This document shows, piece after piece, positions 1 through 5,686 of a stretch of 5,780 nucleotides of DNA. The notes beneath the pieces are model-generated. The model searched no databases and was not told the origin of the DNA. It worked only from the letters and a program-made list of their open reading frames with translations. This DNA comes from AEGEAN-183 sp964342745. GTDB taxonomy: Bacteria; Pseudomonadota; Gammaproteobacteria; Magnimaribacterales; Magnimaribacteraceae. Position numbers and translations under genes: made by a program. Location of the stretch: NCBI GenBank assembly GCA_964342745.1, contig CAYFFW010000037.1, forward strand, positions 1-5,780. Direction: 5' to 3'. How positions within the stretch are numbered: the stretch's first letter is position 1; every line of letters begins with the position of its first letter.

Positions 1-78
1 ATTGGCTGCAATAGCCCTATCCACTTTATTCTGTAAGTGTAAATCTATAAAAGGTCCTTTTTTTAATGATCTAGGCAT
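1..78 (-). CDS. rpsS: 30S ribosomal protein S19, 5' part only (runs off the left edge)
   Basis: The first 26 codons are visible. They read from an ATG at 78-76 and begin MPRSLKKGPFIDLHL, followed by a segment ending DRAIAAN, which is the characteristic S19 N-terminus. S19 sits in the head of the 30S subunit, where it contacts S13 and the A-site finger of 23S rRNA. The family is usually about 90 residues long, so roughly two thirds of the protein lies outside the window. The gene starts 6 bases after the rplB stop codon, and its weak purine-rich upstream stretch (AAAGAG) lies in the end of rplB. It is therefore probably translated by coupling as the sixth gene of the S10 operon. The start is chosen because it is the only ATG matching the family's first residues. 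Identity is near certain despite the truncation. Confidence 0.96.
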   Translation of the reverse strand, partial: MPRSLKKGPFIDLHLQNKVDRAIAAN

Positions 79-84
79 AACTCT

Positions 85-918
85 TTATTGGTATCTATGT
101 CTAATAATAAGACGATTACTTTTTTGCTTGGTTTTCCTGGTTCTAAAACCTTTAGTGGGAACTCCCCAAGGGGTAACAGGATGCCTTCCACCTGAAGTTC
201 TTCCTTCTCCACCTCCATGAGGATGATCTATGGGGTTCATTGCCACTCCCCTTACTTTGGGTCTTCTACCCAACCACCTATTAGCACCTGCTTTACCTAA
301 AGATCTTAACCCATGTTCAGAATTTGATACGGTACCAACAGTAGCCCTACAATCTGATAGCACCTTCCTGACTTCCCCGCTTCTAAGCCTTAAAGTGGTA
401 TACCTTCCTTCAATAGCCAAAATTTGAGCTGAAGATCCTGCTGTTCTAGCAATCTGTCCTCCTTTTCCTGGAAACATCTCAACACAATGAACTAAAGTTC
501 CTAGTGGCATTTCTGAAAGGATTAAACAGTTACCTGTGGCCACTGAAGCAGAAGGTCCAGATTCTATTATATCTCCTTTACTTAGACCCTCAGGAGCAAT
601 TATGTACCTTCTTTCTCCATCTTGATAAACAACTAAAGCTATATTTGCTGATCTATTAGGATCGTACTCTAGTCTTTCAACTCTAGCCTTTATGGAGTCT
701 TTATCTCTTTTGAAGTCTATAACTCTATAGTTCTTCTTATGACCTCCCCCTCTTCTTCTAGAAGTTATTCTGCCCTTATTATTCCTACCTGATCTTTGCT
801 TTTTATTTTCAGTTAAAGCTTGGAACGAAGATCCTTTATGAAGACCTTCTCTAGAGACCCATGACCTAAATCTTCGCCCAGAAGATGTTGGTTTAGATTT
901 TTTTATCTGATTAGCCAT
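85..918 (-). CDS. rplB: 50S ribosomal protein L2
   Basis: The protein is 277 residues, against 273 in E. coli. L2 binds 23S rRNA domain IV, is needed for subunit association and lies close to the peptidyl-transferase centre. Visible signatures are the basic RNA-binding stretch around residues 44-61 (GRNNKGRITSRRRGGGHK), RGVAMNP at 223-229 and the hallmark DHPHGGGEGR at 231-240. His232 corresponds to the conserved His229 of E. coli L2. A small insertion (TSGGR before HPVTPWG) and an N-terminus differing from E. coli account for the slight length excess. The ATG at 918-916 follows the rplW stop with no intervening base. The bases before it (GGGTATAGAATAA) contain no good Shine-Dalgarno match, which suggests termination-reinitiation from rplW. 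It is the fifth gene of the S10 operon, and the reading frame is intact. Confidence 0.99.
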   Translation of the reverse strand: MANQIKKSKPTSSGRRFRSWVSREGLHKGSSFQALTENKKQRSGRNNKGRITSRRRGGGHKKNYRVIDFKRDKDSIKARVERLEYDPNRSANIALVVYQDGERRYIIAPEGLSKGDIIESGPSASVATGNCLILSEMPLGTLVHCVEMFPGKGGQIARTAGSSAQILAIEGRYTTLRLRSGEVRKVLSDCRATVGTVSNSEHGLRSLGKAGANRWLGRRPKVRGVAMNPIDHPHGGGEGRTSGGRHPVTPWGVPTKGFRTRKTKQKSNRLIIRHRYQ

Positions 919-1209
919 TTATTCTATACCCACATCAATTGTTTCGCCATCAGCTAAAGTTACATAGGCTTTCTTCCAGTCTGGTCTCTTTTTAACTCTA
1001 TATCTTGAGCGCTTTCCTTTGCCCTTAACTCTTAATAAAGTAACTTTTTTTACTTCAACAGAAAAGTAAGATTCGATAGCTCTTCTTACTTCTCTTTTAC
1101 TTGAATCTATATCCACTTTAAAAGCGTATTGATTTGATTGATTCATCAAATCTGTAACTTTTTCAGTTAAATGAGGTTTTTTTAAGGTTTGATAGATATC
1201 TTTATTCAT
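919..1209 (-). CDS. rplW: 50S ribosomal protein L23
   Basis: The protein is 96 residues, against 100 in E. coli. L23 lies beside the exit of the nascent-peptide tunnel, where trigger factor and the signal recognition particle dock. The family motif PHLTEK occurs at residues 12-17, and Glu16 is the counterpart of E. coli Glu18, which contacts trigger factor. The basic extended loop (VKGKGKRSRYR, about 61-71) and the C-terminal RPDWKKAYVTL (75-85) are also typical. The ATG overlaps the rplD stop in an ATGA arrangement (1209-1206). AAGG about 10 bases upstream, inside rplD, is a plausible ribosome binding site. Both the overlap and the family alignment support this start. The gene ends exactly where rplB begins. 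Nothing looks unusual. Confidence 0.98.
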   Translation of the reverse strand: MNKDIYQTLKKPHLTEKVTDLMNQSNQYAFKVDIDSSKREVRRAIESYFSVEVKKVTLLRVKGKGKRSRYRVKKRPDWKKAYVTLADGETIDVGIE

Positions 1210-1832
1210 TTTGAGAGCACCTTATCCAAGTAATTAACAGCATCCAAAGTAAAAATAATATTTTTAGCATTTATGAGTTCAACTGGATTTAAGGTATTAA
1301 CAGTTTGTATCTTTACATTAATTAAATTGTTAGAGGCTAATTCAAAATTCTTATCTTTCTTATCTAAAACAAATAAAGCCTCTTCGATTTTCAGGTCAGA
1401 AAGAAGTTTTTTTATTTGTGAAGTTTTGGGAGGTTCATTGATTTCAACATTATTTATTATTAAAAATCTGTCTTCATCAATTAATCTAGAAAATATAGAC
1501 CTTAACGCAGCTCTATACATCTTTTTATTTACCTTTTTTTTCTTTGATGGATTAAAGACATGGGCAAATGTAACCCCCCCTGATCTCCAAATTGGACTTC
1601 TTATAGTTCCAGCTCTAGCTCTTCCTGTTCCTTTTTGTCTCCAAGGTTTTCTTCCTCCTCCCCTAACTGCAGATCTATTCTTTTGTGCCTTAGTTTTTTG
1701 ATGAGAATTGTGAACGTAAGTTGAAATGAATTGATGAACTAAATCAAAGTTATGAGTCTTAGAAAGGATTCCTTTAGGAAACTCTATCTCTTTTCCTTTA
1801 GAACCGTCTTGATTTAAAACTAGTGTCTTCAT
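1206..1832 (-). CDS. rplD: 50S ribosomal protein L4
   Basis: The protein is 208 residues, against 201 in E. coli. L4 has a globular surface domain and a long basic loop that lines the nascent-peptide tunnel next to L22. The loop is easily seen at residues 53-80 (RSAVRGGGRKPWRQKGTG, continuing to RAGTIRSP), followed by WRSGGVTFA at 82-90 and VNKKMYRAALRSI at 101-113. In E. coli and other gammaproteobacteria L4 also represses its own operon by acting on the rpsJ leader. A candidate leader structure lies at 2971-2895 in this window. The chosen ATG at 1832 gives the expected N-terminus (MKTLVLNQDG). The frame stays open upstream to the gap, so no stop confirms it, but the inferred rplC stop at 1840 fits a 7-base spacer. 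An unusual run of seven G (1580-1574) encodes the conserved Gly-Gly-Val and keeps frame. Confidence 0.98.
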   Translation of the reverse strand: MKTLVLNQDGSKGKEIEFPKGILSKTHNFDLVHQFISTYVHNSHQKTKAQKNRSAVRGGGRKPWRQKGTGRARAGTIRSPIWRSGGVTFAHVFNPSKKKKVNKKMYRAALRSIFSRLIDEDRFLIINNVEINEPPKTSQIKKLLSDLKIEEALFVLDKKDKNFELASNNLINVKIQTVNTLNPVELINAKNIIFTLDAVNYLDKVLSK

Positions 1833-1839
1833 CTTAATT

Positions 1840-2542
1840 TTACTTACTATCCTCTTTGTCTTTTTTAACTTCTNNNNNNNNNNNNNNNNNNNNNNNNNNN
1901 NNNNNNNNNNNNNNNNNNNNNNNNNNNNNNNNNNNNNNNNNNNNNNNNNNNNNNNNNNNNNNNNNNNNNNNNNATTAAGTTATTTTCTTCATCAACAACA
2001 ACTATTTTTAGATTCTGGACAGTTACTCTTTCTGAACCCATATGTCCCGACATCTTCTTTCCTTTCCAAACCCTCCCGGGTGTTTGACATTGTCCTATTG
2101 AACCTGGAGCCCTGTGTGATAAAGAATTCCCATGTGTTGCATCCTGCATCTTAAAATTCCATCTTTTTACTGTTCCAGCAAAACCTTTTCCTTTAGATAT
2201 ACCTGAAACATCTATAACTTGACCTTCTTTGAAGAAATTTAGCGGAATAACTTTTCCTACTTCCAAACTATCCATATCTTCTTCATTTACACGAAATTCC
2301 CATAATCCTTCACCTGGGTTTACTGAAGACTTTTTAAAATGCCCTAGCTCAGACTTTTTTAGATGTTTCTCTTTTCTGCTGCCAGTTGTAACTTGAATTG
2401 AAAAATAACCATCTGAATCTACTGTCTTAAGTTGAGTAACTGTATTAGGTTCAATGTTTATTACTGTCACAGGCAAAGACTTACCTTCTTCAGTAAATAT
2501 CCTTGTCATACCTTGTTTCTTTCCAATTAATCCTAATGACAT
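1840..2542 (-). CDS. rplC: 50S ribosomal protein L3, interrupted by an assembly gap
   Basis: L3 is an early 50S assembly protein whose central extension reaches the peptidyl-transferase centre. Residues 1-189 are readable from the ATG at 2542-2540: MSLGLIGKKQGMTRIF at the start, SKGKGFAGTVKRWNF at 116-130, then THGNSLSHRAPGSIG (136-150). Q153 in the following QCQTPG matches Gln150 of E. coli L3, the PrmB methylation target. GAGG eight bases upstream, in the end of rpsJ, is a good Shine-Dalgarno site. The gene then enters 100 N (1874-1973). Beyond the gap, keeping the nominal length gives an immediate stop after Arg-Ser (1867-1865). The frame starting at 1872 instead reads EVKKDKEDSK and stops at 1842-1840, 7 bases before rplD. 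I take the latter as the real, lysine-rich C-terminus. Compared with E. coli (209 residues), about 20 conserved residues fall in the gap. Identity is certain, but the 3' end is inferred. Confidence 0.9.
1874..1973. other. Run of exactly 100 N: scaffold gap of nominal size
   Basis: All 100 positions are N. A round length of 100 is the usual placeholder for a gap of unknown size, so neither distance nor reading frame should be trusted across it. It removes the conserved C-terminal segment of L3. If the tail read at 1872-1843 belongs to L3, the true missing length must be a multiple of three. By comparison with E. coli L3, about 60-70 bases of conserved coding sequence would suffice. Confidence 0.95.
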
Positions 2543-2545
2543 TTT

Positions 2546-2863
2546 TTAAGCCTCATCTAAACTTATTTGTACTAGAACACCTGCAGATAATTCTAATTTT
2601 GTTAAAGCATCTAAAGTCTTTTCTGAGGGCTCCATAATATCTAGAGTTCTTTTGTGGGTTCTTATTTCGTATTGATCTCTGGCATCTTTATCTTTATGGG
2701 GTGAAATAAGAATAGTTGTTTTATGTTTTTTTACAGGTAGCGGTATAGGGCCTTTGACCTTAGCCCCAGTACGTTTAACTGTTTCTACTATCTCTTTAGC
2801 AGACTTGTCTATAAGCTTATGATCAAAAGCTTTTAGCCTAATTCTTATGCTTTGATTTTGCAC
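2546..2863 (-). CDS. rpsJ: 30S ribosomal protein S10 (NusE), GTG start
   Basis: From a GTG at 2863-2861 the product is 105 residues (103 in E. coli), beginning (M)QNQSIRIRLKAFDHK. It contains GPIPLP at 38-43 and the loop ISPHKDKDARDQYEIRTHKR at about 53-72, and ends VQISLDEA. S10 is part of the 30S head. As NusE it also pairs with NusB in antitermination complexes and links RNA polymerase to the ribosome. A longer frame opens at a TTG (2896), but the extra 11 residues have no family counterpart. That TTG also lies in the U-tract of a leader hairpin. The GTG has AGGA eight bases upstream and matches the family's first residue. It is the first gene of the S10 operon, preceded by its own promoter and followed 3 bases later by rplC. 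Confidence 0.96.
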   Translation of the reverse strand: MQNQSIRIRLKAFDHKLIDKSAKEIVETVKRTGAKVKGPIPLPVKKHKTTILISPHKDKDARDQYEIRTHKRTLDIMEPSEKTLDALTKLELSAGVLVQISLDEA

Positions 2864-2870
2864 AACTTTA

Positions 2871-2876
2871 TTCCTA
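2871..2876 (-). promoter_or_regulatory. Ribosome binding site that fixes the rpsJ GTG start
   Basis: On the minus strand TAGGAA is followed by seven bases (TAAAGTT) and then GTG. This AGGA core at 2875-2872 lies at normal spacing from the GTG. It is too close to, and inside, the reading frame of the alternative upstream TTG start, so it favours the 105-residue S10. A second purine patch (GGAG, 2882-2879) lies just upstream. Confidence 0.7.
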
Positions 2877-2894
2877 TTCTCCAAAACAAGTGTC

Positions 2895-2923
2895 AAAAAA
2901 ACCTTGCTTTAGAAAAAGCAAAA
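2895..2923 (-). terminator. Second leader hairpin with U-tract (weak terminator or attenuator candidate)
   Basis: On the minus strand TTGCTTT (2921-2915) pairs with AAAGCAA (2910-2904) around a four-base loop TTCT. Two G-U pairs (2903 with 2922, 2902 with 2923) can extend the base of the stem. Seven T follow at 2901-2895. This is the form of an intrinsic terminator, but the stem has only two G-C pairs, so it would be weak unless assisted. It ends about 32 bases before the rpsJ start, within the transcribed leader, so it would act on S10 operon transcription rather than at an operon end. Its placement resembles the attenuator hairpin before the U-tract in the E. coli S10 leader. Regulation by L4 is an inference from that resemblance. 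Confidence 0.5.
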
Positions 2924-2931
2924 TTAATATT

Positions 2932-2971
2932 AAAAAAGGCTCAAAATCAGTAAAAATTAAGGATTAGAGCC
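2932..2971 (-). terminator. First leader hairpin with U-tract (attenuator candidate)
   Basis: On the minus strand GGCTC (2971-2967) pairs with GAGCC (2942-2938). After a small internal loop, AATC (2965-2962) pairs with GATT (2948-2945), leaving a 13-base AT-rich loop. Six T follow directly at 2937-2932, and G2972 can add a wobble pair with the first of them. The stem base is G-C rich in an otherwise very AT-rich region, which argues against chance. It begins roughly 15 bases into the predicted transcript. A true unconditional terminator between promoter and gene would make little sense, so a conditional (attenuator) or RNA-structural role is more likely. Confidence 0.55.
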
Positions 2972-2993
2972 CAACCATCAAAAAAGAGCGCAA

Positions 2994-3022
2994 ATTCTAG
3001 ATTTGTGACGCCGAAGTGTCAA
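2994..3022 (-). promoter_or_regulatory. Sigma-70 promoter of the S10 operon
   Basis: The -35 element TTGACA (3022-3017) is a perfect consensus. A spacer of exactly 17 bases leads to TAGAAT (2999-2994), five of six bases matching the -10 consensus. The predicted transcription start is near 2989-2986. The bases between -10 and start read TTGCGCTC, a GC-rich discriminator that stands out in this AT-rich DNA. Discriminators of this kind are typical of ribosomal promoters inhibited by ppGpp and DksA in the stringent response. The promoter lies directly after the fusA terminator and about 124 bases before rpsJ. That makes the S10 operon an independent transcription unit. Assignment rests on sequence match and position only. 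Confidence 0.8.
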
Positions 3023-3033
3023 CAAAAATATAT

Positions 3034-3062
3034 AAAAAAACCCTCTAGTAAAAGGGTTTTTT
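3034..3062 (-). terminator. Intrinsic terminator of the str (rpsL-rpsG-fusA) transcript
   Basis: On the minus strand six A and CCCT (3062-3053) are followed by an eight-base loop and AGGG with seven T (3044-3034). The stem is four G-C-containing core pairs (CCCT with AGGG) plus six A-T pairs, ending in a clean U-tract. It lies 16 bases past the fusA stop codon, where an operon end is expected. Because the A- and T-tracts are symmetrical it could also act on plus-strand transcription, though no plus-strand gene is visible nearby. The following -35 element begins 11 bases after the U-tract. Confidence 0.88.
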
Positions 3063-3078
3063 GGATTTTGATAGATAG

Positions 3079-5178
3079 TTATTCGTTATTGCTAATTACA
3101 GCTTCAGCAATATTAGGTGGAACTTCTGAATATTTAAGGGGCTCCATAGTAAAAGTTGCCCTTCCTTGGGTTGCAGAACGTAAATCAGTGGCATACCCAA
3201 ACATCTCTGCTAAAGGTACCTCACCTGAGATAACTTTGCCTGAAGGACCATCTTCCATGCCTCCTACTACACCTCTTCTTCTGCTTAAATCTCCTACTAC
3301 ATCACCCATGTAATCCTCGGGTGTGACAATCTCAATGCTCATAATTGGTTCTAATAAAACTGGGCCAGCTTTCAATGCTCCTTCTTTAAAAGCCATAGAG
3401 CCAGCTACTTTAAAAGCTATTTCACTTGAGTCTACATCATGAAACGAACCATCGTATAAAGTTACTTTTACGTTAACTAGAGGATAACCTGCTATAACTC
3501 CTGCTTCCATTTGCTCCTGACATCCTTTATCAACGGCAGGTATAAATTCTCTTGGGATGGCACCTCCAACAATTTTATTTACAAATTCATAGTTATCTTC
3601 TTCAGATTCTAAAGGCTCCATTTTTATGTAAACATGCCCATATTGACCTCTTCCACCAGATTGCCTTACAAACTTGGCTTCTTGTTCAATCAATTTCTTT
3701 ATCGTTTCCCTGTAAGCAACTTGAGGTTTACCCATATTTGCTTCTACATTGAACTCTCTTCTCATTCTGTCAACAAGTACATCTAAGTGTAATTCTCCCA
3801 TTCCAGATATTATTGTCTGGCCAGACTCTTCATCTGTTCTCATTTTAAAAGAAGGGTCTTCTTGAGCTAATCTTCCTAAAGCTATACCCATTTTTTCTTG
3901 GTCTTCTTTTGTTTTTGGTTCTACGGCTACAGAAATAACTGGTTCAGGAAAATTCATTTCTTCCAAAACAATTTGATTTTTTTCATCGCACAAAGTTTCT
4001 CCAGTTATAGCCTGTTTTAAACCAATAACAGCGCAAATATCTCCTGCCCTAACTTCATCAATTTCTTTTCTATTGTTTGAATGCATTTGTAGCATTCTTC
4101 CAATTCTTTCTTTTTTTCCTTTCATAGGAAGATAAACGGAATCACCTGAACTTAAAGTCCCTGAATATACTCTTACAAAAGTTAAAGAGCCAACATATGG
4201 ATCAGTAGCAATTTTGAATGCAAGACCTGAAAAAGGCTCTTCATCATCAGCTTTCCTGGAGCCCTCATTCTCACCATCATCTACCTTACCTGTAACAGGC
4301 TTTACTTGATTTGGAGCTGGAAGAAAGTCTATTACAGCATCCAAAAGAGTCTGAACTCCTTTGTTTTTAAAAGCTGATCCACAAAGAGTTACTATTGCAT
4401 CCGTAGCTAAAGTCCTTTCTCTTAATCCTGCTTTTATATCTTCTTCAGATAAATCTCCAGCTTCTAAATACTTATCCATCAAAGACTCATTTGCTTCAGC
4501 TGCTATTTCCAACATATTTTCTCGCCATTTCTCAGCTTCAGAAAGTAAATCAGCTGGAATATCATCTTCCATGAATGTTGTTCCTAAATCTTCTTCATCC
4601 CAATAAATTGCTTTCATCTTGATGAGATCAATAATTCCTTTAAAGTCATCTTCAGCCCCTATTGGTAACTGAACAGGAACAGGGTTAGCGCCAAGTCTAG
4701 TTTTCATTTGATCCACTACCCTTAAGAAGTCCGCTCCAGCTCTATCCATTTTATTTATAAAAGCCATCCTTGGTACCTCATATCTATTAGCTTGTCTCCA
4801 AACTGTTTCTGATTGAGGTTCAACACCAGAACTTCCACAAAATACAACTATTGCTCCGTCAAGTACCCTAAGGGACCTTTCTACTTCTATAGTGAAATCT
4901 ACGTGACCAGGAGTATCAATTATATTGATTCTGTGTTCTGGATATTGTTGAGAAGTTCCTTTCCAAAAGCATGTAGTAGCAGCAGAAGTTATTGTAATTC
5001 CTCTTTCTTGTTCCTGTTCCATCCAATCCATGACAGCAGCACCGTCATGGACCTCCCCAATTTTATGAGAAATACCTGTATAGAATAATACTCTCTCGGT
5101 TGTAGTTGTCTTACCAGCATCAACATGAGCACAGATACCAATATTTCTATATAGTTCTAGTGGAGTAGATCTAGCCAT
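3079..5178 (-). CDS. fusA: Translation elongation factor G
   Basis: EF-G is the ribosome-dependent GTPase that drives translocation of tRNA and mRNA and, with RRF, subunit recycling. The 699 residues (704 in E. coli) are complete. GTPase motifs are all present: G1 AHVDAGKT at 17-24, G2 RGITI at 59-63, G3 DTPGH at 88-92 with switch-II His92, G4 NKMD at 142-145 and G5 GSAF at 267-270. Domain II follows from about 290 to 400 (ATDPYVGSLTF at 324-334), and domain III has GMGELHLDV at 459-467. Domain IV has SGGRGQYGHV at 507-516 and the decoding-site tip HDVDSSE at 580-586. Domain V runs from about 610 (EPIM) through GYATDLRSATQGRA at 661-674. The ATG at 5178 gives the standard N-terminus (MARSTPLELYRNIGI). 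The 23 bases before it are nearly all A and T with no Shine-Dalgarno match. The gene ends before a terminator; tuf does not follow. Confidence 0.99.
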   Translation of the reverse strand: MARSTPLELYRNIGICAHVDAGKTTTTERVLFYTGISHKIGEVHDGAAVMDWMEQEQERGITITSAATTCFWKGTSQQYPEHRINIIDTPGHVDFTIEVERSLRVLDGAIVVFCGSSGVEPQSETVWRQANRYEVPRMAFINKMDRAGADFLRVVDQMKTRLGANPVPVQLPIGAEDDFKGIIDLIKMKAIYWDEEDLGTTFMEDDIPADLLSEAEKWRENMLEIAAEANESLMDKYLEAGDLSEEDIKAGLRERTLATDAIVTLCGSAFKNKGVQTLLDAVIDFLPAPNQVKPVTGKVDDGENEGSRKADDEEPFSGLAFKIATDPYVGSLTFVRVYSGTLSSGDSVYLPMKGKKERIGRMLQMHSNNRKEIDEVRAGDICAVIGLKQAITGETLCDEKNQIVLEEMNFPEPVISVAVEPKTKEDQEKMGIALGRLAQEDPSFKMRTDEESGQTIISGMGELHLDVLVDRMRREFNVEANMGKPQVAYRETIKKLIEQEAKFVRQSGGRGQYGHVYIKMEPLESEEDNYEFVNKIVGGAIPREFIPAVDKGCQEQMEAGVIAGYPLVNVKVTLYDGSFHDVDSSEIAFKVAGSMAFKEGALKAGPVLLEPIMSIEIVTPEDYMGDVVGDLSRRRGVVGGMEDGPSGKVISGEVPLAEMFGYATDLRSATQGRATFTMEPLKYSEVPPNIAEAVISNNE

Positions 5179-5201
5179 TTTTATTTAATATATTGATTTA
5201 T

Positions 5202-5672
5202 TTAAAATCTAAAATGAGAGAAAGCTCTATTTGCTTCTGCCATTCTGTGTGTATCTTCTTTCTTTTTGATTGCTTCACCTTTACCTTCTGAAGCATCCAT
5301 TAATTCGTTAGCTAGTTTCAAAGTCATAGTTTTTTCTGCTCTAGCTCGGGCACTATTTACTAACCACCTCATTGCTAAGGCCTGACGCCTTGAAGGCCTG
5401 ACTTCTAGAGGTACCTGGTATGTTGCACCCCCAACTCTACGAGCCTTAACTTCAACTGTTGGACCAACCTCTTCAAGAGCCTTTTCAAATATCTCTACAG
5501 GTTCCTTTTTAGATCTATTTTTGATCTCTATAAAAGCTCCATACACTATACCTTCAGCTAATGATTTTTTTCCATTCTTCATTATTTGATTCATAAATTT
5601 AGCAACTTTTAGATTGTCATATTTAGGATCAGGCAAAATCTTTCTTTTTGGGGCTGCTTTTCTTCTAGACAT
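5202..5672 (-). CDS. rpsG: 30S ribosomal protein S7
   Basis: S7 is the primary binder of the 3' major domain of 16S rRNA and nucleates assembly of the 30S head near the E site. The protein is 156 residues, a normal length for the family. It shows MSRRKAAPKR at the start, FMNQIMKNGKK at 26-36, the RNA-binding VKARRVGGATYQVP at 75-88 and the C-terminal THRMAEANRAFSHFRF at 141-156. The ATG at 5672-5670 matches the family N-terminus. Only 14 bases (TTTAAAAATTAGCC) separate it from the rpsL stop, with no clear Shine-Dalgarno sequence. In E. coli this spacer is about 100 bases and holds the S7 autoregulatory site. That arrangement cannot be present here. fusA follows after 23 bases. Confidence 0.98.
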   Translation of the reverse strand: MSRRKAAPKRKILPDPKYDNLKVAKFMNQIMKNGKKSLAEGIVYGAFIEIKNRSKKEPVEIFEKALEEVGPTVEVKARRVGGATYQVPLEVRPSRRQALAMRWLVNSARARAEKTMTLKLANELMDASEGKGEAIKKKEDTHRMAEANRAFSHFRF

Positions 5673-5686
5673 GGCTAATTTTTAAA

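Noticed and set aside
1574..1580. Run of seven G (minus strand) in rplD as a possible frameshift or sequencing error
   Set aside because: The frame through it reads Trp-Arg-Ser-Gly-Gly-Val-Thr, the conserved L4 motif, so the run has the right length.
1273..1701. Plus-strand open frame of 142 codons rich in hydrophobic residues
   Set aside because: It is antisense to rplD. The Phe/Leu-rich look arises from reading lysine-rich ribosomal codons backwards.
2865..2896. Second TTGACACTT copy (2896-2888) as another -35 element
   Set aside because: It repeats the nine bases of the real -35 region, but 17 bases on there is only GAATAA, a poor -10. The transcript would start in or at the rpsJ coding region. 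The repeat is probably chance next to a T-run.
3034..3062. Terminator read as ending a plus-strand gene
   Set aside because: The stem is symmetrical enough to work both ways, but no plus-strand gene precedes it. Its position 16 bases past the fusA stop explains it.
3005..3313. Plus-strand open frame of about 100 codons across the fusA end and terminator
   Set aside because: It runs through the terminator stem and antisense to conserved EF-G domain V. It has no recognisable protein content and no ribosome binding site. It is a shadow frame.
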